64,000 bases of DNA from Linnemannia hyalina (Eukaryota; Mortierellomycota; Mortierellomycetes; Mortierellales; Mortierellaceae): positions 992,001 to 1,056,000 of the forward strand of contig JAHRHY010000013.1 in NCBI GenBank assembly GCA_019671135.1, in the 5' to 3' direction. The notes beneath the pieces were generated by a model, which made no database searches, was not told the origin of the DNA, and worked only from the letters and a program-made list of their open reading frames with translations. The translations under genes were made by a program, and so were the position numbers. Shown here piece by piece: positions 24,425 through 37,200 of the stretch (positions are counted from its first letter, which is position 1; each line of letters begins with the position of its first letter).

Positions 24425-26041
24425 TTAGTTGCTGTAGGTCCAGACGGAGGTACCGTCGGCCTGGAGGACGGGTTGCTCACCACGGTGGTAGAGGTTACGA
24501 GCACGGATATAAGGATCCACCTTGAAGTAAGCAACCCTCAGCTCATTGGCCAACGACAAACGCTCAGCCTCGATCTCATCCTCGGACCGTCCACTTGCAT
24601 TCTTTCCACCAACCTGGATCCACTCCTTGGTGACTGCCTCGAACTTCCAGAGGATACCCTTCCACTCGTCAAGGAGACGGGTCTTGGTCTCGACATCCTT
24701 GAAGCGATCGTTCTCTCCAGAAACAACGGGGGTGTATTTGTAGGTGAACTTGTCCTTGCCGCCGTCGTACTTGTTGGGGAGGTGGTTGGCGTCGATGACT
24801 TCAGTGAGTTCCTTGTCATTACGGGTGAATTTGATCTTGGAGGCGACAACGGGGTCCAACCAGCCCTCAATGATCTTCCAGACGCCCCAGAAGACGAAGG
24901 GGGCCTTGTGGATGACAAGCACTCCGAGCGATTCGGGGTAGTAGGCCTCGAAGCACTGCACCAAGAACTTGACGAAGCTATTGTTGGAGGGTTGGTAATT
25001 AAGAAGGATATGGGTTAGTATCGAAGGCAAGTAAAAGTGATGACTTGGACACTGCTACCAAGATGTTCCTGAAGACATACTTGTAGTCCATGTTGGCGAG
25101 GGAGAAACCGGTCATGTCAAAGACGAGGCAGGCGGTCTCGACGGGGGGCTGGATCATCAGGCGACCAACCTCCATAACGTAGATGGTGAACTTCTCGAGG
25201 GCCTTGGGGTCCTGCTCTGAAGGCTTGTGCATGCGGACATTAATGTAACTAATTATATATTGGAACCAATGGCGATGCATGAGAAATGAGAGGGAAAAGA
25301 AGGTTAGAAAATTTTCGGAAGTGAAAAGTAAGGAGAACAAACGACAGAGAGTAAAAAAAAAAAAAAAAAAAAAAAAAGAAGAGACGTACACGACGGGGCG
25401 GCCCAACTTGTCAGTGCCGTGGACAAAGGACTTGCCCATCTCCATCTGGAGACGGAAGCCGCGGTACTTGGCATCGAGCTCGTCCTCAGACTTGGACTTA
25501 ACCTCCTCGATATCGTCCTCAAGACGCCACTTGAAGGCCTTCAAGATCATAGTCACTCCGTTAGTGACGTTCCACTTGCGGGCACGGAGGAAGCGGAGCA
25601 ACAACGAATCTATTCAGCACAGCAATCATCGATGTTTGTGTTTGTTTGTTAGCACTGTTTGTTTGTTTGCTTGTGTTTACATTGTAACTGTTCTCTAATG
25701 ATTCCAAAATACTTACCAGGGTGATCACCGAGGATGTTGTTCCAGAGGGCAGTACGGAGCTCCTTAACGTCAATACCAATATCAGCAACGTTGACCTTGG
25801 TGGCAGGGACAGCAACAGCGGTAGTCTCAGCACCCTTGCCACCGAACCAACCACCCTTCTTGGCCTTGTCAGCACCAGCAGCAGGAGCAGCGGCGACGGG
25901 GACGGTCTCGAGGGCACCGGTGTTGCCATCGGCGATGTGGAGGATCTCGGCCCACATCTGCTTGAGGAGGACCTTCTGGTCAGGAGTCAACTTGCCGACA
26001 AGTCCGGTGCCGGGAGCAGTCTGGATATCGCCCTTTGCCAT
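24425..26041 (-). CDS. Sec14-like (CRAL-TRIO) lipid-transfer protein, paralogue A
   Basis: Exons are 25717..26041, 25390..25609, 25081..25248 and 24425..24977, giving 421 aa. The N-terminal 100 residues (MAKGDIQTAPGTG, then an Ala/Lys-rich linker with GGWFGG) are shared with the two paralogues to the right. A CRAL-TRIO N-terminal helix bundle follows (DSLLLRFLRARKWNV), then the lipid-binding Sec14 domain: GRPVVYINVRMH, CLVFDMTGFSLANMD, FEAYYPESLGVLVIHKAPFV and FWGVWKIIEGWLDP. A C-terminal extension ends in the shared RAYNLYH-like segment and VWTYSN. Sec14 proteins move phosphatidylinositol and other lipids between membranes; the subgroup looks close to fungal Csr1/Sfh2. This copy keeps all three intron positions seen in the trio. 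The intron at 25249-25388 contains a 25-nt A tract. Confidence 0.92.
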
Positions 26042-29000
26042 TGTGTATGTGTGTTGTTTGGTTGTTGTTGTTGTGGAGAGAGGTGAGGGTTGGAGAGAGT
26101 TGGTCCTGGCGTGGAGGGTGAGGGTGAGTGAGTGTGGAGGAGAGAAGGAGGAGTGGATGAGGATGGAGGAGATAAAGAAAAAGAAAAGTGGGAAAATGGA
26201 TCAGCCAGGGCGCTTTATATACGGGTCTGAGAATTGACTAATAAAGTTTTATTCTGTTTCTCGGGTGAGATGTTGGAAGTAACGTGAAAGTGAAAGTGAA
26301 TGAGCAAAGAAGGGTGAGGATCCTTTGGTTCTTTCCTTTGTTCCTTTTCTGGTTCTGCATTATGAGAGCACAACTAAAAAAAATAACATAATTCAATTCC
26401 CTTTCTGTCCACCGTGAACCACCTGTTCACGTATTTTGGAGCCAGCCATAATAAGCAAACAGCACCAACTGCAGCAACAACTGCAAAACTGCAGCGTGCG
26501 CCGCTCCCTCTCTTCTCTTTTTGCGAAACATGCTATGGAGAAAGAAAGAAATAAAGAAAAGAGAATCAAGAAGGCTATGTATTTGCATCTACGTACTTGC
26601 ACATACCACAACAACAACAATAGAACAATAAAACCATGTATTTGGGCACATATGAAAATCTTTGTTTACGTGGATGAATAAAAGAAAGGAAGAGACGCCA
26701 GCTACCAGTGTTTTTCGGCGTCTCTCCTTCTCTCATACATGGATACATATACGTTAGCGTCTACCGTTGTTCACTTTCTACAACGACTCTCCCCCTCTTT
26801 TCTTCATCCGTTAATAGAGCGACATGAGGGAAGTGGTTGGGCGAAAGTAGATCGAGTCGTTAATTGCGGTAACACACATGCACATACACATCCACTTGAC
26901 ACCAACCATCAACACGAGCACAGGACAATTACGAGTTCATTTCACATGAGAGACAAGGAGGCCAAGGGGTGTTCGTCCCTGACAGATATTGTTTTTGTTC
27001 ACTTTCTCCATATTATTCTTTAACAGGTCCCATCTGTGCGTTCTGTTGTGTGCTCACCTCGCAATAGGGCATTGGCCTCTTTTATTCATTATCCAACGAA
27101 GGAAAGATGGTTTGTTATTGTTGCTGGAGTCTACCAGACAACCCCATGGCCATGTATTATTCTCCTTCTTACACCCTTTTGTGATACGAGCACTTTCACA
27201 AACGATATTCAAAAATAGGGACGACTCTTTTGTGACCTTGACTACGTACCCTTTGTCATTCCTCCTTCGTTCAAAAGAAGTAGCCCTCCTCTTCACCTTT
27301 TTCCTCGTTCTATACGATACCAGTGGTACGCCCTCCCTGTAAAAAACCCATATGCTTATTTTCTTCTTTTCTGTCCATGGATGCTTGTTTATGTGTGTGA
27401 AGGTGATAGGGATAGAGGGACCTAAAAGAAAGGTACAAGTGTCCAAGATACCTTTTCTTTTCTTCCTTTTAATGAGCCTGCACCATTGCCCTTTCTCACA
27501 CCCTCCTTCCCTCCACTCATGTTTCTACACATCCCACATGAAAATTTTACCTTCGGCACCCCGCTCTTCTGTTTCTCCCACCCACATCCTCATGTCCAGT
27601 TTGAGCGATTACTGTATAGCGAGGTGGGGGCACTGGGGCGGCAAGTGAAAATATAATCATTTTCTCCACATCCTGTCTCTACTTTCTCCAACGACCAAAA
27701 CCACAACCCCTCCTCCCCCATGGAGCCGACCGATCGAAAGAGAGACACCATATATTCTACTTTGGAAAGACAATTAGAGGTGTGGAGTATTAATGTGGGT
27801 TAACCCCGTCAGCGGTATAGCAAATTAATGTCAAATATCGATTGTTTGCATGGTCAATGGTTCGTGGTCACCTTCAATGAAAGGATTGTATGTCAAATTT
27901 TACATTCAAGGGGGACATAAATAAAATCAATAATGAGAATGATCGCGATCACACCGACCCGAAATGTAATTTTCTGTTTGCTTACAACAGGTAGAATATC
28001 TTTCGTCCCTCTCGGCTCCCTGCACCCTATCACCCCAAAAGAGCTACTCCTCATTATCACGCTTTCTCTTTGAGATGGTTGGATGATGCTGACGTGGTTT
28101 TTTTTTTTCTTTCTTTCTTTTAATCGATCCTGCTGTTCGGCTCTTCTCTTCATTCTTTTTTGCCCTTCACTTTCCTGCGCCCAAAAAGAGGCTGCGTGGA
28201 GAAAAAGGGGAAACACATCTTTCATCCAACCCACACCCCACGCCCACGCTCACACATAAGTTCCATCTGCACATGCAACGGCTGTTTCACTGCAATCAAA
28301 GCAAAAAAAAAGCCAAAAACATATAGACGCTATTTCACCTTCTCCTCTCCTCCCTCCAAAACCAAATGCACCCCTTGTTCACCTGCTCACCTGTCAGTTC
28401 ACTGCCGCCACAGAAAAAAGAACAGAGAGCCACAACGCTCACATTTTTTCTGTCTTTTCTCTTTGGTTCTTTTTTTCCCTCTCGAACCAAATCTTGGACG
28501 AGAGGTGAACAAACAAAAACTGGTTATCTTGCGCCCCCATGTCCCACACATTCAGACCCCTCAACCAGGGCGGGGAGTATTTGGTTAAGTTGTATCATGG
28601 AGATAAACAGAGAGAGGGCATGCGCACGAGTCAACGAAAGGAAGGAGAAAAAGTTCAATTAATGTTCCCTGTGCGGCAACATTGTGAAAAGTACGTAAAT
28701 GGAGGAACAATTATGCATAGGCTTATCGTCCACAAACGAAAAAAAACCTCTCGTCTTTTGCTCACTGAGAGCGCAATGGCATGTGCACCGCACCCACTCC
28801 ACCTAATAGGCTCAGATGAGGAATGGGGGGAGAGGAGAAACAGGAGGCAGGGGCGTGAGGAGTGCGGCTCCCTACTCTGGTTGTCATATGTCGAAACTTT
28901 AATCCCCTTCGCTGTTGGCTTTTTTTTTTCTTCCGCCACCGTTAGCAAAGACTAGCCCCATGGTGTTGGTGATGGGGAGGAGATAAACGTGTATGTGGTG

Positions 29001-29208
29001 TGGATATCGCTAAATATTGGGTGGCGATGGTGCCACAAGGGTACGAGCCGGCCGAAGGAACAGAGGAAGGTACCTGTCGCATGCTTTTTAGATGTGAAGA
29101 CCCAAATAGGCAAGTTAAACGGGCTGCATACTTTAATTACTGAGAGGCAGGAGAACAGGCGCGATTAAAAAAAAAAGGGCGCCCTAGACACCAGCAAAAG
29201 ACGTGGCC
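26042..29208. other. Gene-free stretch between Sec14-like paralogues A and B
   Basis: More than 3 kb with only short low-complexity reading frames on both strands. A minus-strand promoter for paralogue A occupies the left end. No Sec14 remnant, tRNA or transposon feature was recognised. Polypyrimidine and A-rich tracts are frequent. Confidence 0.5.
26213..26221 (-). promoter_or_regulatory. TATA box of Sec14-like paralogue A
   Basis: Minus-strand TATATAAAG, 172 nt before the ATG. A similar element sits at about 115 nt before paralogue B (GGATAAAAAG near 30800) and 110 nt before paralogue C. Confidence 0.5.
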
Positions 29209-30690
29209 CTAGTTGTCGTAGGTCCATTTGACACCACCGTCGGGGAGAGCAACCCCCTGGCGATGGAACAGATTTCTCGCCCGGATATACGGATCCATCT
29301 TGAAATAAGCAACCCTCAACTGCTTCGCCAACTCCTGACGCTCCTTGGTCACAACCTCCTCCGTCCTTTCCACATCCACTTGCTTCCCCGTCCCCAACTC
29401 GACCCACTCCCTCGTCAACGCCTCAAACTTCCACATCAACGCCTTCCATTCTGCAACAAATCGGTCCTTGGTCGCCGTGTCTGCCATATGGTCGTTCTCC
29501 CCCTCTTGTGCATGCATGTACTTGTACTCGTACTTGTCCAACCCGCCCTTGAACCGCGATGGTAAATGTTCGGCGGGGATGTATTCGAGGAGGTCTTGGT
29601 CCTTTCTGGTGAATCGGACCTTGGACGCCACGACGGGATCCATCCAGGGCTCGATGATCTTCCAGACTCCCCAGAACACGAATGGCGCTCCGTGGACTAC
29701 AATTCGACCTAACGATTCGGGATAGTGAGCCTCAAAGATTGAAATGAGGTACCGAACCATTGTGAAATCCATGTTCGACAACGAGAAGCCCGTGAGATCA
29801 AAAACCAGGCAGACAGTCTCGACTGGGTGTTCAACCATGACACGACCACACTCCATGACGTAGATAGTCAGCTTCTCGAGGGTCTTGGGAGGTTGATCGC
29901 CTGGGTGGTGGAGCCGGACGTTGAGATAAACGACCATTCGGCCTTCGACATCGGTGCCCTTGATGTAGAACTTGCCCATCTCAAGTTGTTCAAAGAATTT
30001 GGGGTTTTGGTCGTTAAGTTGGATGTCGGAGGAGTACTTGACGGCTGGGATGTCTTCGTCTAGTCGCCACTTGAAGGCCTTGAACATCATGCTGAGCGCG
30101 TTGATCGTGTTCCATTTCCTTGCCCGGATGAATCTGAGGAGCAGGGCATCTAGTCGAGCGAGAAAGAGTGCACAAAGAAATGTGAGCAAACTTGGATTTC
30201 CAAAAAGGTGGACAGAGAGGGAGAGAACAAGGAGATAGCCCCAATAAACGCAACACCTTTGTTTGTTTTCCCACACCCCACCCATTCCCACAAAAAGAAA
30301 GGAAACAATCTTACCAGGATGGTCACCCATAACATTATCCCAAAGAATAGGCCTCAACTTATCCACCGAGAGGCCCAAATCCTCCAACGAGATCTTGGCC
30401 ATACCCTGCCCATGTCCCTCTGCCTTGGCAGCCTCTTCAGCCTGTACACTCTTACTCCCCGAGAACCAGCCCGCCTTTGCAGCAGCCTGGACAGTTGGTG
30501 TTTGAGCACCCTTTCCTGAAAGGGCTTCTTTTTCGACTTCCCGCATCATGGCCGCCGGGATGACGGCTTCTCCAGAATCGGCGATGTGAAAGATGATGGA
30601 CCAAACTTCTTTCAGGGTTGCTGTTTGGTCCGGGGTGAGGGTGTCGATGTAGCCTGTCCCAGGGGGTGTCATAATATCTCCCTTTGCCAT
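29209..30690 (-). CDS. Sec14-like (CRAL-TRIO) lipid-transfer protein, paralogue B
   Basis: Exons are 30315..30690 and 29209..30149, giving 438 aa. The ATG at 30690 gives MAKGDIMTPPGTG, matching paralogue A, so the longer in-frame extension upstream is leader. The CRAL-TRIO N-terminal part has DALLLRFIRARKWNT. The Sec14 fold has GRMVVYLNVRLH, CLVFDLTGFSLSNMDF, FEAHYPESLGRIVVHGAPFV and FWGVWKIIEPWMDP. The C-terminus ends VKWTYDN. The single intron (30150-30314) is at the same site as intron 1 of paralogue A. It is 165 nt long, has no stop codon and keeps the frame, so retention would add 55 residues. The two downstream introns of paralogue A are absent. Confidence 0.92.
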   Translation of the reverse strand: MAKGDIMTPPGTGYIDTLTPDQTATLKEVWSIIFHIADSGEAVIPAAMMREVEKEALSGKGAQTPTVQAAAKAGWFSGSKSVQAEEAAKAEGHGQGMAKISLEDLGLSVDKLRPILWDNVMGDHPGKIVSFLFVGMGGVWENKQRCCVYWGYLLVLSLSVHLFGNPSLLTFLCALFLARLDALLLRFIRARKWNTINALSMMFKAFKWRLDEDIPAVKYSSDIQLNDQNPKFFEQLEMGKFYIKGTDVEGRMVVYLNVRLHHPGDQPPKTLEKLTIYVMECGRVMVEHPVETVCLVFDLTGFSLSNMDFTMVRYLISIFEAHYPESLGRIVVHGAPFVFWGVWKIIEPWMDPVVASKVRFTRKDQDLLEYIPAEHLPSRFKGGLDKYEYKYMHAQEGENDHMADTATKDRFVAEWKALMWKFEALTREWVELGTGKQVDVERTEEVVTKERQELAKQLRVAYFKMDPYIRARNLFHRQGVALPDGGVKWTYDN

Positions 30691-32583
30691 CCTTGTTTGT
30701 TGTCCTTGTTGGTTGTGAGTGGAGTGTTGTTGTTGGCTATCGAGAGTGCTGTTGTGCTGGTTGATGATGAAGAAATAAAAAAGGAGGAAGCAGCCCCTTT
30801 TTATCCATATATTTTTTCTGTCCTTCTCCCTCATTACCCCATAACTCAAATTGTCTCAAAAAAAAAAGAGAAAATGGGGCATCATAATTGCTCTTGTGCA
30901 TGCAAATGGTGGAGGAGGTGGAACGAAGAGGACACATGTTCGTTTGTTAATTAGCCTCCGCTTTTGTTTTTTTGTTGTTTGTTTGTTTGTTTGTTTGTGT
31001 CCCGGCCAAAAGTCGCTGAGTTTGGTCGACTAAGCCGGACCCATCCCTGACGCAAACAAATAACCGGTTGGACAGCTACATGAGGCCCATTACGTCTCCC
31101 TCTGCCTTTTCTTGCTGGTATCTAATTCCCCAACGTTGGAAAATGGATAGCGAGGTGAAAACAAAGAAGGAGGGTCATCGTGTCCAATAATGAGGAACCA
31201 TTGCGCACAGGTCGTTCAAGAGATTGAGGAAGGAAGGCAAAAAAATAAAAGCGAGCAGATGTAGCGGGAAAACAAAGGGGAGAAAATAACCAGAACAAAC
31301 AAACACACAAAAAAGAGGACAAACCAAAATGCAATTAAAAATTAAAACATGGCAAGCATGAAGTATGAGGTGGGCGGGAGTGTGCTTTGCCCACAGGGGG
31401 CAGCCGAGAGCATCAACTTACTTGTTGTTGATTGCATCCCGCACCCATCCACGCTTGTTGGCCGTTTCCTTTTTCCTTGTTTCATTCAAGCGAACCATGA
31501 TCTCATATTTATTCTCGGGCAATGACCCCTTTTTCCGACGCTTTTGTTGTGGGGATGCTTGGCATTTTTTTTCTTGTCAGTCTCGTGAAAATAACTGTCG
31601 TTCATCCCACCAATCTCCACATTCCTTTATCCCTTCGTGAACAAGCCAAGGACCAACAAAAGGGCTTTTTAGAAAACGAAAAAGTCGGGGTATTAAACGA
31701 GTCTTTCTTTTGTTTGCTGACATGTACACTTCGCGCGGTCATCGTACAGCCACCTTTTTTTCCACCTCTCATTACGCATCACAGCATAACCTCTTTTTTT
31801 TTTTTTTTTTGCTGGACCATACACTCAATCCTAGATAACCTCTGCATTGCTTTTTTGCACACGTTCACTACGTTTCGTTGTCCTTACTCGTCCCTCACCC
31901 TCGTGAATGCCAAGACTCTTCAATGAAGTTGTCAAAACTCAAACGTCGACATTTCTCCTGCTTCTGTTATTTTTCCCTTCCTTTCCCTTCCAACGATTTG
32001 CAATCGACACAGCCTCAAAAGGAAAAAAAAAGGTGGGGGGGCGTTAACCCAGCTGGCGTTCAGTCAGGAGGCGGAGTAGGGATGAGACCGTGTCTGTTGT
32101 ATTCGCCATCACCTCTCGTCTTCTGAACGTTCTCTTCCCTGTTTCTAGCGAGTAAAAACGCAACAAGCGACCAGTGCATGCTACTCCGCCCCTTCATTTG
32201 CCCAGAGTGAACAAATTGATCGAGTGAACAAGTGGTCAAGGGAACTAGGAATCAAAAGGGCGATAGTTAATGATTGGAAAAAAGTTAAGAGAGTATCAGG
32301 AATGTATTTTCGGCCTGCTACCAATGCAAAAAGGTAATAAGTTGCGTTATTAAAATGAAGAAGGTGCTGACTGTTTATGTAATGTCTGTTGCATCAACCC
32401 AGCCCTGTTCTAGCCTAGGTTCCCGAAAATTCCACTATTTAAATCATTTATTTGGAGCACTGTAGAAACAAAGAACTTCAGTCATTGCTTCACCTCCTCT
32501 CCCCCTTGTACTTTATTTCCTGTGGCCCTTGTCGTCAAACCTCTTTCCATTTACATACAATGCTTGAATTATCGCAGCTATGG
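30691..32583. other. Gene-free stretch
   Basis: Upstream of paralogue B and downstream of the decayed gene at 32584. It has a (TTTG)n run near 30966-31000 and T tracts near 31794. No gene is recognised. Confidence 0.5.
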
Positions 32584-34234
32584 TTACGTTGCTGTTGGTG
32601 GCTCTTGCGACATGTGAAAATGTTCTCTTGGTGGGTTGAGGATGTCCTCAAGCGCAGAAGTAGTCCTTGTAGGATTAAGCTTATTGATGTTGTTGGCCAT
32701 TCGGTCAAAGAACAGTATTATCTTTGCCCTTCCAATTATGAGGTCTCTGAATTGCTCCATGGATGCAGGTATTATGGTTTTGTCCTCTCGTCGGAATCGT
32801 AGGAAGAGACCGCCAACCCATTCTAAAGAGATGACCTGCATAGAACGACCAAGAAGTTGCAGACCCAACATTTCCATTTCTTGCTTAACAATGTTGGGCT
32901 TGTGCTGGAAGGCGAAATCAAACTGGTCTTTTAGCATCTTCTGCAATTTATGTCCGTCCTCGGAGAACTTGGTGCCGTGGCTGTTCTCATCCTGCAACCC
33001 AAACTCAATTCCTCCGATCTCCAGTCTGTCTGATATCGTCCGAAATATTCCATCCACTCGCCGTCCCATCTTTTTGCGGTCTCCTGTTGTCCGGGAGTAG
33101 GCGTTCTTGCGAAGTGAACTGGCGCTACTACACTTCTCACCTTTCAACAGCTGCATGCTCCTGTGGTTCATCGCATACTCGTCAATCATTTTCCAAACAT
33201 GCAGTTCATACCATCTTTCCGATTGGGTATCAGCGCCATAACCATTGATTGATGATCGCTCCATCAAGTCCGCCATCCCAAGCATGGTCTTGTATATCCA
33301 CCGGCGGCACTCCAAAAGGTGATATCAATCGTCACTATCCTTATGTTCAAATGCATCCGAGTCGTTACTTGCTAGACGTGTTCTCAACTGTTGGATAGGT
33401 TGACTGTCGAAAGTGGCGAGATACTCTGACGAATGGCGGTCATTGGATAGGTTGGTGTGTCTTGTCTTCAGTATCTCCTGTTGCTCATCCAGAGTAAAGA
33501 GGCGCATGACATCGTGATTACTTGTGTCGAAGATGGCGCGAACACCCCTAATGTCGTACTACAATGGCAGCGATAGTAAAAGACACTGAGTATCAAGGGA
33601 TGTAATAACAATACAGTGGCAAAAAGAAAGCAATAGAGGTACTTACATAGCGTCTGCCACATCAACTTTCTTGATTTCTTTCGCGAACAGCGCTTCAATC
33701 GATAACTTTTGGTATCCCTGAAAGAGGCACGCCATGCATTTTTCTTCCACAATCCACTATGAAGCCAGATCATTAACGCCTATTAGCTTACACCCAGTCA
33801 ATTTCAGTCGAAGAGAAAATATTATTGTAGCATAATACTTGCCTAACACTTGCCTGAAGATCTTCTCGTTCTTGATTATCAGCTATTTCGCTTTGATCTT
33901 TGGAATAATAATGAAACGTAGGGTGAGATCAGTACGGGTTACATAAGCTTAAGGCCTATAGCTATCGATTATGTTTATTAAGTGGTGGTCGCAGAGTCCA
34001 TGGCATAGATTTAAAGCACGAAGTACCTTCAGTTTCGACTGTGTCGCAAGATGTTCCCTGTCGAAACTCCACTATCGATTGTAAGTTAATAATGAGTTTC
34101 TAAAATCAAGGCACTTAGTCATCATTGCCAATGCAATCAAAAGCGATACCTTCTCCTAGCCTTTCATCAACAGGTGGGACCGAACTGCAGAACACTTTAG
34201 GTAGATTGTTTTCCGATTGTGCGAGCAACGGTAC
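32584..34234 (-). pseudogene. Decayed multi-exon gene of an unknown, probably lineage-expanded family
   Basis: The family has no function I can name, though the C-terminal part resembles a large unnamed group in Mucoromycota. Readable exons from the 5' side are: about 34150..34234 (VPLLAQSENNLPKVF, then PPVDERLGEG), 34027..34071 (VEFRQGTSCDTVETE), 33854..33897 (DQSEIADNQEREDLQ), 33647..33756 (WIVEEKCMACLFQGYQKLSI) and 32584..33558. The last begins YDIRGVRAIFDTSNHDVMRL and includes SERWYELHVWKMIDEY, SASSLRKNAYS and KKMGRRVDGIFRT. Three oddities are seen. A TGA at 33325-33327 splits the last exon. The splice pair GTAAGT at 33646 and TAG at 33559 leaves the frame off by one. The exon ending at 33854 uses a GC donor (CAG|GCAAGT). 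The first exon has no clear start. Decay is the simplest reading. Confidence 0.65.
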
Positions 34235-37200
34235 GTTCTCCAAGTCCGTACGTTTTCATATTTCATAAGAAATTAGACAATTAGTAATTTTGGAGAAACA
34301 TATACAACAGAAAGAACTATATCAACATACAACATATAATGCTAGGTGTCGCTCTGCCGTAACAGCTTCGCTGTGGGGTGGGGAGCCGGTCTCTCGGGAC
34401 GGTAGCAGAGTTGGAGAGTGACAGGAAATCGTCGTTGGTGCCATGCTTGCTTGTCTTCTTTCTTCTGTAGGAATATGGGACATATGTAAAGACGCGTATG
34501 TTACTAATAATAGCACCAATAATGGGACTACAGTACTGACTGTGCACAAGGGCACATTCATTTACCATAAGCAGCTTCTGCCTCTTGGAGTCCATCGCAC
34601 AAGCCGCTTTTGTCGCGGTCACCTCTGTGTTGCGTTTCAGGACAAGTTTTGTCCAAAACTGCTCCTCGTGGTGCTCCTGGAAACTTTTGAATGCTACCCT
34701 TATTTTCTCTTGGCGTTTTTTTTCGGGATTTGAGATGAATGTATGAGTTCCTGGAAAGTTCTCGTTGCAGATTCTCGATTATTGAAACCGAAATGGCTGA
34801 CGAAATTCGACATATAGACATGCTCTGCTCCATTCCAGCCCAAAGCCCATTCCAGATACTCTTGTGGCATATCCGACCTCTAGTAAGAACGGGTGTAAAA
34901 AGAATCTGGTTACTAAAGTCCAAGTCAACCACCTATGGTATAGTGTTTCTACATAATTCACATGCATTTTATCAAACAGAGGAGCCACATGGCGCCCAAG
35001 AGAGCACATGCCATGAAGAGCTCCAATGAATACCACCACTGTCGCAATCACTTGCCGCCCGGCAAACCATGAGATGCTCATTAAATCTGCTAGAGCTAAA
35101 GAAGCAGACCACTAATGACAGGGTGTTTCTGCATGGGAATAAAAGGATTGTTAAACAACGCGCCTGGAGCAGTGTTGAGAAGGGCTTGGGAGTGCTGGCA
35201 ACAGAGATGGCAACAGAGACGGCAACAAAGAAAGGGCGTGAGAGTGGGATGACAAGAAGGAGTGGTAAGTGATGAGTAGGAGTAGCAAAGGGAGGTGTGG
35301 TGAAGAGAAGCCCGTGGGAGCGGTGATGGCGTAGGATTAGTGGGATGAGAAGCAACTGACATCAACAAACACAACTTCACCTCTCTCAAACACACGTCCA
35401 CTCTTTTTCTCATCATAGTCAGTTAACTGTGTTTTGATAAGGTACAATCTCTTGCTATTTTTGTTCTTCAAGTACTGTTGGTGGAAAGTACATGCATGGG
35501 CAGAAAAGTCGAGTATCTATGTTTGTTGGTCACAGGTATGGAGTAACTCTTAGAGCGTCATTCGCCTTGGTTCATAGCTGAGGTGAAGTCCAATCACTCT
35601 TCTTGGGATAACAGCAGAAGCAATTCTACGTTCGTCGCCTCAAGGAAGTGCTTTGTTCATCTCATAACCTGGCGTATTGTGATTGACTAGATTGAACCAC
35701 GGTCATGAAGGGTGGTGCCCAATAGAAATGTACTTTTGGGTTAAATGGGTAGGTCGTTACTCTTTGCTATGCATTTTTCCCATTGAGATTTGAGAGGGCC
35801 TTCATCTTTTCCGGTTATAGGGATGGAGTAACTTTGTGAAATGTAAATCATATCAGTTACTGGCGGATATGGTGTATGCCGCCTTCATTTTGGACGAAAC
35901 TTCGGATGACTGTAAGGCGAACTAGGGACGGGTTCGACAGTTGCTTCTACCGTTCGTGACCAAGAGTATCTCGTTAATAACAAGGAAAAGCCTTGGTGGG
36001 GTTGGTCCTCGATAGAGCTACTTTCGAGTGAAATGGCTGACATTTCTCTTGTGTCAATGACAGCAGTTTTGACATGAAGATATGAAATTTTTATTAGTAT
36101 GAAAATTCTTTTGCTGAGACCACTGCACATTGTAGCACCTGAATTGATCGACCCAATTATCGGTGGCGCACGGTCGTTCTCCGCATGGTGTGTGGCTATA
36201 TCCAGGAGCGAGCCCACAACGGTATATCGACAAGGATGTATCCATGAGTCGCACCTGCTGGAAACGGCTCTGTAAGAGGGACTTGATAGTTTGTCGTCAT
36301 GTCGATATAGCACAGTGCCTTTAAGATAGCATCGTTCCAGATCCACCATATCTCTAATACACCAGGGCCGATGTTCTTGAAATCTTGAATTAATTAATGT
36401 GTACAAAATTCTCTGCTAAAACAAACAAGGTGTAGGAGGAACGACGAAAGCGAGGAGCGAGCAGGAGAGACAAAAAAACTATTGATGGGCCGCAATCCTA
36501 TGATGGAAAACAAGCAGAGCGCGTGTGCAAAAGCAATGATAGCAAAAAGAAAAGAGAAAGTAAGAACGAAATGGAAAAGGTGCCATGGGAGACAAAACTC
36601 TCGCTCATTTAGTTCTCTCTCCTTGTTTGAAAGAATGTGCATAGGTAGCCACGATTGATCAGTCCCTCGCAGCAAGACTTTATATGCAAGAAGTGAAGAC
36701 CAGTCCTCCCATTGAGTGACGGTGAGAGAAGGAAAGGGGGGAGGGGGGTATGATGAGAAAGGACAACTGCGCTGGCACAAGATCATGCGTATACTTGATA
36801 ATGACAGGGATGTCCCATTTTGTTCTATTTTTTTAGCCCTTTGCTCGCTCGCTTTACATGGGATTAGTGCGAACTAGACATTATACCCCTTAAACTTGCT
36901 CACCCCTGCTCGCAGCTATGCGCCCTTGTTGTCTCCCCTGGCTTGTTGCCTCATTGCTATTTCAACAGCCAACGCCGTTCTTTTTCTACACCAACACATT
37001 CAGTCTATCAGGAATGGGCAAGATATGTCCGCAGCCGAATAATTCTGTCTAACCATCATCGCCGCTCTCTCTCTCCGTCCTTCTTCTCTTGAATTTAAAT
37101 TATTACGCGCATCAGCCGGTCCCGCTGCCCGATATGCTCCCGGTGCATGCTTCGTTGTTTGCCAAATAACGGACAGAAAAAGAAATGAAAAAAAATGTAG

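Noticed and set aside
34739..35029. 96-codon plus frame
   Set aside because: No domain, and the complementary strand has equally long frames; could not be supported.
35885..36406. 173-codon minus frame
   Set aside because: Opens with TTG, not ATG, and has no recognisable domain; may be a remnant.
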